Below are positions 16,538-23,627 of a stretch of DNA of 64,000 bases, one piece after another. The stretch covers positions 124,001 to 188,000 of the forward strand of contig JAEWBF010000126.1 of NCBI GenBank assembly GCA_023391285.1, written 5' to 3'. Position numbers and translations under genes: made by a program. The first letter of the stretch is position 1. Each line of letters starts with the position of its first letter. The notes beneath the pieces were generated by a model, which saw nothing but the letters and a program-made list of their open reading frames with translations, had not been told where the DNA came from and did not search any database. Origin of the DNA: Verrucomicrobiota bacterium. GTDB taxonomy: Bacteria > Verrucomicrobiota > Verrucomicrobiia > Opitutales > Opitutaceae.

Positions 16538-18886
16538 CCTTGATGGAAAGGGGGCGCGGGTGCGACCGGTGTGATGGCGCCAGAACCAGCGGGCGAGGGC
16601 GGGGAGGAGGATGATGGCGCCGAGCATGTTCAGGAGGAACATGAACATGAGCAGGAGGCCCATGTCGGCTTGGAACTTGAGGTCGGAGAAAAGCCACGTG
16701 CCGACGCCGATGGCGAGCGTGAGGCCGGTGAATACGACAGCGCCGCCGGTGTCGCGGAAGGCCATGATCATCGCGTCTTCGAAGTATTCGCCGGCATCGA
16801 GGGCTTTGCGCAGACGAGCGAAAATGTAGATGCCGTAGTCGACGCCAATGCCCACGCCCAAAGCGACCACGGGGAGCGTGGAGGTTTTGAGGCCGATGCC
16901 GAGGTAGGCCATCAACGCGTAGGCGAGGTAGCTCACGATCACGAGCGGGACGACGATGCAGAAGACGGCGCGGAGCGAGCGGAAGGTTAGCAGGCAGAGT
17001 GCGATGATGGCGCCGAAGACCCAGACGAGGATGGGAGTCTGCGCGGCTTCCACGACCTCGTTGGTGGCGGCCATGACGCCGGCGTTGCCACCCGCGAGGA
17101 GGAATCGAGTGCGAGGCGAAGAATGATCGGCGGCGAATTGTTTCACGGCGTCGGTGACGGCGCGGAGCGTTTCGGCTTTGTGATCGGTGAGGAAAATGAG
17201 AACGGGCATGACGCTGCCGTCGGCGTTGAGCAGGCCGGTGGAGGTTTCGATGGGCGACACGACTTGGGCGAGCGCCTGGGGATTGCGGGGAAGGATGCGC
17301 CATTTGAGCGAACCCTCGCTATAGCCGGCGTTGATGGTTTTCGCGACGGAGGGAAGCGAGATGACCGATTGCACGCCGGGCACGGTGCGAAGGTGACGAT
17401 CGAAATCGTCGACGAGCGTGACGGTGTCGTAGTCGACGACGGCGTTCGGGGTGCTTTGAACGTAAACGGTGAGCTGATCTACGCCGATGCTGAATTTGGA
17501 TGTGATGAGGCGGGAGTCTTCGTTGTAGCGGGAGTGCGGTCGAAGTTCGGGGACGCCGGCCTGTGTATCGCCGATGTGGATATCCGAAGCTTTCCACCAT
17601 CCCCATGCGCCGATCACCACGCCGACGAGAATCACGATGCGCGAAGGGCGGGGTTTCATTTCGCGGGCGAGGCGCTCCCAGATGACGTCGAGTTTCGCGC
17701 GGCGGCTCGCGACCCATTCGCCGTAGGAAGGCGGCAGGCGGAGGTAGGAGAGAAGGATCGGGAGGAGAAAGAGATTGGTGATAAGGATCACGCCGACGCC
17801 GAGGCTGGCGGTGATGGCGAGTTCGCGGATGACGGGAATGTCGATCACGAGCATCGTCAGGAAGCCGATGGTGTCGGTGATCAAGGCGACGCCGCCGGGG
17901 AGGAGGATTTGTTGAAAGGCGGTGCGGGCGGCGGTGCGGCTGTCGGGCTGGCCGGCGAAGAAAGCGGTGCGGAAGGCGCCGACCATTTGCACGCCGTGGC
18001 TGACGCCGATGGCGAACACGAGGAAGGGCACGAGAATGGAGAACGTATCGATGCGGAAGCCGAGCGCGGTGAGGAGGCCGAGCTGCCAGAGGACGGCGAT
18101 GAGAGAGCTGACGATGACGGCGGCGGCGAGTTTCCAGCGGCCGGCGAAGTCCCAGACGAGGAGCGCGGTGGCAACGATCGAAATGGCAAAGAAAACGAGA
18201 ACCCCGCGAGCGCCTTCAGAGATGTCGCCGATGACTTTGGCGAAGCCGATGATATGAACGCCGATGGAGCCGTCGGTGTCGCGTTGGATGCGTTCGCGGA
18301 TCGATTCGAGGCTGGCGGCGACGTGGGCATAATCGATTTTTTGGCCGGTGCGGGGATCGTGTTCGAGGATCGGCGCGCTGACGATCGCGCCGGTGAAGTC
18401 GTTGGCGACGAGTTGGCCGAGTTTTCCGGACTTGAGGATGTTCTCGCGAACGATGGCGAAGTTCTCGGGCGTGGGCGTGAAGTCGGCGGGGATGACGTTG
18501 CCTCCGGCGAAGCCGTCTTCGACGACCTCGACGTAGCGAACGTTGGGGGTGGAGAGGGATTGGACCTGGGCGCGTTCGACGCCCGGGAGGAACATCATTT
18601 CGTCCGTGACGGTGCGGAGTTCGCGGAAGAAGGCGGGAGTGAAGATGTCGCCCTCGCGCGCGACGAGGGCGACGATGACGCGATTGGCGCCGCCGAAGTC
18701 GGAGCGGTAATGCGCGAAGTTCTGGATGTAGGGGTGCGAAGTGGGGAGGGATTTGTCGAAGCTGGCGTCGACGCGAAGGCGGAGCGCGAAGACCGCCATG
18801 AGAGCGGTGAGCGCGAGGAAGCTGAGGAGCAGCGGGAGGCGGCGGCGGAAGAACCAGTTGGAGAAGGTTTCGAGCAGGGCGGGCAC
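16535..18886 (-). CDS. MMPL/RND-superfamily exporter
   Basis: Proton-driven inner-membrane transporter of the MMPL/HpnN type, about 783 residues from GTG 18886. A first transmembrane helix (about 15-35) is followed by a periplasmic domain (about 36-225). A block of five helices (about 230-380) comes next, then a second periplasmic domain (about 435-605) and a second helix block ending near 770. GVGIGVDYGIYIFARLR and AIGVSHGVQMVGAF are the paired family motifs. The last gene of the DUF1302-DUF1329-YCF48-MMPL operon, it probably moves a lipid or hydrophobic compound. An in-frame TTG at 18961 would add 25 residues, but it lies inside a repeat and overlaps the previous gene. The TAG stop is a repeat edge. 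Confidence 0.88.
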   Translation of the reverse strand: MPALLETFSNWFFRRRLPLLLSFLALTALMAVFALRLRVDASFDKSLPTSHPYIQNFAHYRSDFGGANRVIVALVAREGDIFTPAFFRELRTVTDEMMFLPGVERAQVQSLSTPNVRYVEVVEDGFAGGNVIPADFTPTPENFAIVRENILKSGKLGQLVANDFTGAIVSAPILEHDPRTGQKIDYAHVAASLESIRERIQRDTDGSIGVHIIGFAKVIGDISEGARGVLVFFAISIVATALLVWDFAGRWKLAAAVIVSSLIAVLWQLGLLTALGFRIDTFSILVPFLVFAIGVSHGVQMVGAFRTAFFAGQPDSRTAARTAFQQILLPGGVALITDTIGFLTMLVIDIPVIRELAITASLGVGVILITNLFLLPILLSYLRLPPSYGEWVASRRAKLDVIWERLAREMKPRPSRIVILVGVVIGAWGWWKASDIHIGDTQAGVPELRPHSRYNEDSRLITSKFSIGVDQLTVYVQSTPNAVVDYDTVTLVDDFDRHLRTVPGVQSVISLPSVAKTINAGYSEGSLKWRILPRNPQALAQVVSPIETSTGLLNADGSVMPVLIFLTDHKAETLRAVTDAVKQFAADHSSPRTRFLLAGGNAGVMAATNEVVEAAQTPILVWVFGAIIALCLLTFRSLRAVFCIVVPLVIVSYLAYALMAYLGIGLKTSTLPVVALGVGIGVDYGIYIFARLRKALDAGEYFEDAMIMAFRDTGGAVVFTGLTLAIGVGTWLFSDLKFQADMGLLLMFMFLLNMLGAIILLPALARWFWRHHTGRTRAPFPSR

Positions 18887-18908
18887 GGGGCGGTCGCGGA
18901 GCGCTTTC

Positions 18909-19889
18909 CTAATTCGCGGAGTGGGAAGGCGGAGGTAGCGGTTGCGGCGCGTTGGGGACAACGCGCCCTACCTCGAGCCGGAGCATGCCGGACTCGCCGA
19001 TGGCGAGGACGGTGTTGGCGGAGAGAGGAAGGAGTTCGGCGAAGGCGGGGAGGAGTTCGTCGGGCCAGGGCGTGAAGCTGCGCGCGTGATCGTGGCTGAC
19101 GTATAAGCCGCGGGATTGGCCAGCGAGGACGATGGTGCCGGGCGACGGTTCGGCGGCGGTGGCGACGAGGGAGGGATTTTCGAGGGCGACTTGTTGCCAG
19201 GTTCCGCCGTCGTCGGCGGAGCGGAAGACGTGGCCGCGGAGGCCGTAGGCGAGCAGCGCGCCGTCGGAGAGCGGGAGGACGCCGTAGAACGAGCCCTCGT
19301 AGGGCGCGTCGAGGGCGGTCCATGATTCGCCGGAATCGCGCGAGCGGAGAAGGGTGCCGCGTTCGCCGGCGATGTAGAGCGTGCCGTCGGGAGCGCGTGT
19401 GATCCGGTTGAGGTGCGCGTCGTCTTCGATGATGGTGCGGGGTGTCCAGGTGCGTCCGCCATCGATAGTGACGAAGCAGAGGCCGTAGGCGCCGATGGCG
19501 AAGACGCGTTGGGCATCGAGAGCGAGGACGTCGAGGAAGGAGGACTCGAGGTCGGGCCCTTGGAATTGTTTTTGCCAGGTTTGGCCGTCGTCCGAGGAGG
19601 AAAGGATGAGCGCGTCGTGTCCGACGGCCCAGCCGTGCGGAGAATTGGGCGCGAAGGTGACGCCGGTGAGGGTGGCACGGGCGTCGCGCGGGGTGGGGAT
19701 GATGGACCAGTGGGAGCCGGTGTCGGTGGAGCGGAGGATGGTGCCGCGCTCGCCGACGGCGAGAAGGGTGGAGGAGGTTTCGGCGGTCGTGGCGTCGAGG
19801 AGAAGGACGCGGGGCGCGGGGGCTGCGGGCGAGATCGCCTGCAAGCAGGCTCCTACAATGCAGAGGAAGTGGCGGAGCGGTCTGAGCAT
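18909..19889 (-). CDS. YCF48-like / BNR-repeat beta-propeller protein
   Basis: A 326-residue exported beta-propeller of the YCF48/BNR type. Repeated blades carry Asp-box-like motifs: STDTGSHWS, SSDDGQTWQ, TIDGGRTWT, SRDSGESWT and SADDGGTWQ. The related plant and cyanobacterial protein assists photosystem II assembly, but bacterial operon members next to DUF1329 and MMPL are thought to serve envelope transport. The signal peptide (about 1-24) includes IVGACLQAI, encoded by a palindromic repeat at 19831-19857. The C-terminal tail GRVVPNAPQ is encoded by another repeat at 18946-18972. The stop lies 22 bases before the preferred MMPL start. Confidence 0.85.
   Translation of the reverse strand: MLRPLRHFLCIVGACLQAISPAAPAPRVLLLDATTAETSSTLLAVGERGTILRSTDTGSHWSIIPTPRDARATLTGVTFAPNSPHGWAVGHDALILSSSDDGQTWQKQFQGPDLESSFLDVLALDAQRVFAIGAYGLCFVTIDGGRTWTPRTIIEDDAHLNRITRAPDGTLYIAGERGTLLRSRDSGESWTALDAPYEGSFYGVLPLSDGALLAYGLRGHVFRSADDGGTWQQVALENPSLVATAAEPSPGTIVLAGQSRGLYVSHDHARSFTPWPDELLPAFAELLPLSANTVLAIGESGMLRLEVGRVVPNAPQPLPPPSHSAN
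18946..18972. repeat. Inverted repeat encoding the YCF48 protein tail
   Basis: GGCGCGTTG, GGGA, CAACGCGCC, then CTACC: a perfect 9-bp stem. It is read on the minus strand as codons for the last dozen residues of the YCF48-like protein. It also contains an in-frame TTG that could be mistaken for the MMPL start. Confidence 0.7.
19831..19857. repeat. REP-like palindrome inside a signal-peptide coding region
   Basis: GCCTGC-AA-GCAGGC forms a perfect palindromic core, flanked by GAGATC and TCCTACA. The minus-strand wording TGTAGGAGCCTGCTTGCAGG is known from general experience as a dispersed extragenic palindrome. Here it lies wholly within the coding sequence of the YCF48-like protein's signal peptide. 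Confidence 0.7.
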
Positions 19890-19899
19890 TCGAACGCCT

Positions 19900-19927
19900 G
19901 GATCTTCGCTTCGCTCAGAATGACAGA
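19900..19927. repeat. Interspersed repeat CTTCGCTTCGCTCAGAATGA
   Basis: GGATCTTCGCTTCGCTCAGA then ATGACAGA, in the 57-base gap between the DUF1329 and YCF48-like genes. A second copy differing by one added T is at 21366-21394, in the gap between DUF1302 and DUF1329. Both intergenic gaps of this operon therefore carry the same element. Confidence 0.75.
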
Positions 19928-19946
19928 CGGGAGGATATGCTAGTTT

Positions 19947-21302
19947 TTAGCGGACGCCGGAGCGGCGGAGGGAGTCGGGAGTGAAGTCGGCGGGAGTGCG
20001 CTTGATGTTGAAGTCATACATCTTCGTTTCGTTATCCAGGCCGACGGCGAGGTAGCGGCCGGATTGGAGATCGGTGTGGACTTCGAGCGTGCTCCAGAAA
20101 AGCGGGACCTCGTAGTAGTTGATGCAGTGGGCTTCGGAGACGCGCCACATCTGGCCGCGAGAGTCGTATTGGTCGGCGACGAGGATCTGCCAGCTGTCCT
20201 CGTCGATGTAGAACGTGCGGCGGGCGTAGAGGTGGTTGGTGCCGGGTTTGAGTTTCGCTTCGACGACCCAGACCCGGTGCAATTCGTAGCGCGCGAGATC
20301 CTGGTTGATGTGTTTTGGCGCGAGGATGTCGCGGTATTTCACCTGATCGCTGTGGAGGCGGTAGGAGTTGTAGGGGACAAGGAGTTCTTTTTTGCCGACG
20401 AGGGTCCATTCGTAGCGGTCGGGTGCGCCGTTGAACATGTCGAACTGATCGGTGGTGCGCTGGCCGTCGGAGGCGGTGCCGGGATTGTCGTAGGCGACGT
20501 CGGGAGCGCGGGTGACGCGGCGGCGGCCGGTGTTATAGACCCAGGCGCGGCGTTTTTCCTTCACCTGGTCCATGGTTTCCTGCGCGAGGAGGATGGTGCC
20601 CGCGAGACGCGGCGGGGAGAGGACGGATTGTTTGAAGAAGATGAGGGTGTTGTCGCGCTCGAGCTCTTCGACGGTCATGTCGGGGCGCGTGTAGTTAAAA
20701 AGGAATTCGTCTTCGAACTGCACGAGCGTGTAGCTGCCGTTGGGAAGTGGGGCGGCTTGGGCGATGTAGCGGACGGCGGCGATGCCGCGGAAGCGCGTGA
20801 GGTGATTCCAGACGACCTCGAGGCCGTCTTGGGGCAGGGGGAAAGGCACGCCGCCGATGGCGCCGGAGATGCCGTTGCCGCCTTCGGTGAGATTGGCGGT
20901 GGCGGCGTAGCGCTTGGTGGCGTCGTAAACGGACTGAGGGAAGGACGCGCTGCGGCGGGTGGGATAGACGACGAGTTTGAACGTGGGATAGGTTTCGAGG
21001 AGGGCGATGTGGCCGGCGGTGAGTTGGTCGCGATGTTCGGCGAGGTTATCGGCGGTGACGGTGAAGAGCGGTTGATCGCCGGCGAAAGGGTCGGGGTGAT
21101 GCATGCCGGGTTTGTATCCGGCGGGTGGAGACGTGATGCCGCCGGTCCATTCGGGGATGGTGCCGCTGGCGTTGGCGGCGCGTTCGGCGCCGAGCGGCGT
21201 GAGATCTTCGCCGAGGCGGGCGACGTCGGAGTCGGAGAGCGCGGCGGAAGAAAGATGCGCGAGGAGGAGCAGCGAGAGGGCGGCGGGAAGTCGGGGATTC
21301 AT
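19947..21302 (-). CDS. DUF1329 outer-membrane lipoprotein-sorting-like protein
   Basis: A 451-residue exported protein of the DUF1329 family, which shares the LolA/LolB-like open-barrel fold used to shuttle lipids or lipoproteins across the periplasm. A signal peptide spans about 1-20 without a lipobox. Family hallmarks are the N-terminal LGEDLTPLGAERAANASGTIPEWTGG-type segment, the central GRRRVTRAPDVAYDNPGT and ELHRVWVVEAKLKPGTNHLYARR. It is the second gene of a four-gene operon after DUF1302. Co-occurrence of these families suggests a transport route for a hydrophobic compound through the envelope. The cargo is unknown. Confidence 0.88.
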   Translation of the reverse strand: MNPRLPAALSLLLLAHLSSAALSDSDVARLGEDLTPLGAERAANASGTIPEWTGGITSPPAGYKPGMHHPDPFAGDQPLFTVTADNLAEHRDQLTAGHIALLETYPTFKLVVYPTRRSASFPQSVYDATKRYAATANLTEGGNGISGAIGGVPFPLPQDGLEVVWNHLTRFRGIAAVRYIAQAAPLPNGSYTLVQFEDEFLFNYTRPDMTVEELERDNTLIFFKQSVLSPPRLAGTILLAQETMDQVKEKRRAWVYNTGRRRVTRAPDVAYDNPGTASDGQRTTDQFDMFNGAPDRYEWTLVGKKELLVPYNSYRLHSDQVKYRDILAPKHINQDLARYELHRVWVVEAKLKPGTNHLYARRTFYIDEDSWQILVADQYDSRGQMWRVSEAHCINYYEVPLFWSTLEVHTDLQSGRYLAVGLDNETKMYDFNIKRTPADFTPDSLRRSGVR

Positions 21303-21365
21303 GGGGCCGGCGACGGGAAAGAGACGTTGGGTTTGCGAATGCGGCGGAGCGGATAAAGTCCAAGT

Positions 21366-21394
21366 GGATTCTTCGCTTCGCTCAGAATGACAGA
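21366..21394. repeat. Interspersed repeat CTTCGCTTCGCTCAGAATGA, second copy
   Basis: GGATTCTTCGCTTCGCTCAG then AATGACAGA, between the DUF1302 stop and the DUF1329 start. It matches the element at 19900-19927. Confidence 0.75.
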
Positions 21395-21426
21395 GAAGGG
21401 GTGGTCAGTATGAAATAAACGGGTGC

Positions 21427-23403
21427 CTAGAACGAGTAGCGGAGGACGGCGGCGGCGTAGTCGCGGTCGGCGAGGAGATTGTAGCGGCCGGCGTCGAAGA
21501 AGTTGACGTAGCGGAGTTCGCAGACCCAGGCGTTCTGGAAGACGAACTCGGCGGCGACGGTGACGCTTTTGCGGTGTTCGACGAAGTTGCCGAGCGGAAG
21601 CGGGGTGTTGCCGCGCACGTCGTGGGTGAAGGCGATCGTGGGCGAGACGTTTACGCCGGCGAAGACGTTGGTGTAGTCGAGGCGCCCGAGGATTTGATAG
21701 CCCCAGGAGAATTCGTCGGCGAAGGCTTTCGATGGCGTCCAGCCGAGCGCGGCGGAGTTGCCGGTGGCGAGCATCTGCTGGAGCGTGCCGGCGGTGAAGG
21801 TGCCGGGTCCGTCGTAGCGGAGAACGTCTTGCGACGGAAGGTCGGCGTGAACGCCGCCGATCTCGGCGACGAGGTTGAATTGTTGCGCGCCGAGCATGGG
21901 GCCGAAGACCTTCGTGATCGTGGACTGGGCGGTCCAGACGTCGTGGCGACGGTAGCCGGTGACCTCGCGATTGTAGAGGCCGAGGAAGTTGCCGATCTGG
22001 TTGTTGGCGCCGAAGGCGGGATTGAGGGCGGAGAGCGCGGCGAAGAGGAGTTCGACGTCGTCGATTTGAAGCGGGACGTCCTGCTTATAGGAGACCTCGC
22101 CCTGCCAGGAGATGCCGGTGGTGCCGATAGCGGTGTTGAAGCTGGCGCCGAGCATCTTGATGTCATCGGGATAGTCGACGAAGTAGCGGCCGGTGGCGGC
22201 GGCATCGAGGAGGCCGAGGCGGCCGGCGCCGGCGGCGATGGTTTGGGCGGCGGGATAGAACGGTTGAAGCGTAGCGGGGAGCGCGGCGGCGGGAACGTTG
22301 GTGAGCGCGGCGCCGAGAAGGGTTTGCAGGGCGGCGGGAACGCCGGCGGCGGGATAGCCGTTGGCGATCATGGCGGGGGCGAGTTGTTGTTGAGCGAGAC
22401 TCGCGGCGGTGGATTGGACAAATGCGGGACTGATGGCCCGGGTGGGAGTGCGCGCGCTGAGGACGGGCGAGCGGCTGCGGTAGCTGGCGAAGTAGAAACC
22501 GAATTCGGTGTCGTTGAGGTTGGGCGCAAGGATGCGGAGCGCGGCGCCGTATTGATCGAGGTCGTCGGGGCGGCGGTCGTCGGCTCGTGTAATGGCGCCG
22601 AGGATACCGGTGTCGGGCAATGTGCCGAAGCCGAGGAAGACATTACGACCGCCGCGACCGGCAAAGTCGTTGGTGGAAAAAAGCGAGCCGGCGGGTTCGA
22701 GTTCGTTGCGGCGGAATTCGAGGAGCCAGAAAGGTTCGAGGGTGATGTTGGGCGTGAGGCCGATGGAGGCCTTCAGCATGTTGACGGGAAGGAACGCTTC
22801 CTTGAGCTCGGAACCGGGCGCGCGAAGCTTCGAGAGGTCGACGGGGTTGATGACGTTGATGCCGTTCGGGATGAACGTGCTTTCGCCGAGGCTCAGGACT
22901 TGGCGACCGAAGCGGAGGTCGAGCGGAATATCGGTGCCGAGCGTGAAGCGGCCGAGGACGTAGGCGTCGAGAAGTTCGGCGCCGCGGACGACGCGGTCCT
23001 TGGCTTCGTCGGAGAGTGGGGTGCGGCGGGTGTCGTCGGTGAGGGTGTCGACGAAGTAGTAGCCGCGAACGAAAGCGCCAAAGTTGCGGTAGCGGAGCTC
23101 GAGGTCGTGAGAGGCCTTGAAGAGGACGGAGGCGAAGCCGGCGTCGTAGTTGAGGTTGCCGTCGTCGGTGTTGACGGAGTTTTGCTGACCCGGGGTTCCG
23201 TCGAAGGAATTGGACGTGCCGTAGTAGAGCGGGTTGGGATCGTTGAGCCGGTAGAGCGTGCCGACCGACAGCGTGGTGTCGAAGCTGCCGCTGAGATCGC
23301 CCTTGGTGAAAGGGAAGGCGAGAAGTGAAGGAGCGAACGCCGTGGCGGCAAGGCAGGCGGCGGCGAGGATCGGATGGACGCGACGGGGTAAGGGAGCGTT
23401 CAT
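21427..23403 (-). CDS. DUF1302 outer-membrane beta-barrel protein
   Basis: A 658-residue outer-membrane protein of the DUF1302 family, first gene of the operon. A signal peptide ends about residue 29 (SLLAFPFT). The mature protein begins with FTKGDLSGSFDTTLSVGTLYRLNDPNP, the family opening. It continues as alternating amphipathic strands (NLNYDAGFASVLFKASHDLELRYRNF, LDLRFGRQVLSLGES) and ends AAAVLRYSF, with the terminal Phe expected of barrels. An Ala-rich insertion (about 325-400) is probably an extracellular loop. DUF1302 barrels are thought to be channels for hydrophobic compounds; with DUF1329, the YCF48-like protein and MMPL it could span the whole envelope. Confidence 0.88.
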   Translation of the reverse strand: MNAPLPRRVHPILAAACLAATAFAPSLLAFPFTKGDLSGSFDTTLSVGTLYRLNDPNPLYYGTSNSFDGTPGQQNSVNTDDGNLNYDAGFASVLFKASHDLELRYRNFGAFVRGYYFVDTLTDDTRRTPLSDEAKDRVVRGAELLDAYVLGRFTLGTDIPLDLRFGRQVLSLGESTFIPNGINVINPVDLSKLRAPGSELKEAFLPVNMLKASIGLTPNITLEPFWLLEFRRNELEPAGSLFSTNDFAGRGGRNVFLGFGTLPDTGILGAITRADDRRPDDLDQYGAALRILAPNLNDTEFGFYFASYRSRSPVLSARTPTRAISPAFVQSTAASLAQQQLAPAMIANGYPAAGVPAALQTLLGAALTNVPAAALPATLQPFYPAAQTIAAGAGRLGLLDAAATGRYFVDYPDDIKMLGASFNTAIGTTGISWQGEVSYKQDVPLQIDDVELLFAALSALNPAFGANNQIGNFLGLYNREVTGYRRHDVWTAQSTITKVFGPMLGAQQFNLVAEIGGVHADLPSQDVLRYDGPGTFTAGTLQQMLATGNSAALGWTPSKAFADEFSWGYQILGRLDYTNVFAGVNVSPTIAFTHDVRGNTPLPLGNFVEHRKSVTVAAEFVFQNAWVCELRYVNFFDAGRYNLLADRDYAAAVLRYSF

Positions 23404-23627
23404 GAGGCGGGAAGATAGAAGCGGCGACGCGGACCCGGCATGGGGCGATTCGGGGTAAGTGGCTGCGGGATGAAGAGCCTGCGAAGGAGATTCAATGACC
23501 GCGAAGCAGAGTCGACGTTCGCGGGCGGTTCAAATTCCGACAGTCGGCGGATTTTGGCGGGAGCTGGTGAATTCTTGCACTTCGGCTTTGAACCTCAGGG
23601 GTTTCGGTTAAGGTGCGCGTTCCAGCT

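Noticed and set aside
17123..19075. A 650-codon plus-strand frame opposite MMPL and YCF48
   Set aside because: Acidic low-complexity translation with no motif; the opposite strand carries the well-supported operon.
23404..23627. Possible LexA (SOS) box upstream of uvrA
   Set aside because: The published Verrucomicrobia motif TGTTC-N4-GAACA is not present; only partial words such as GTTCGCGGGCGGTTC occur.
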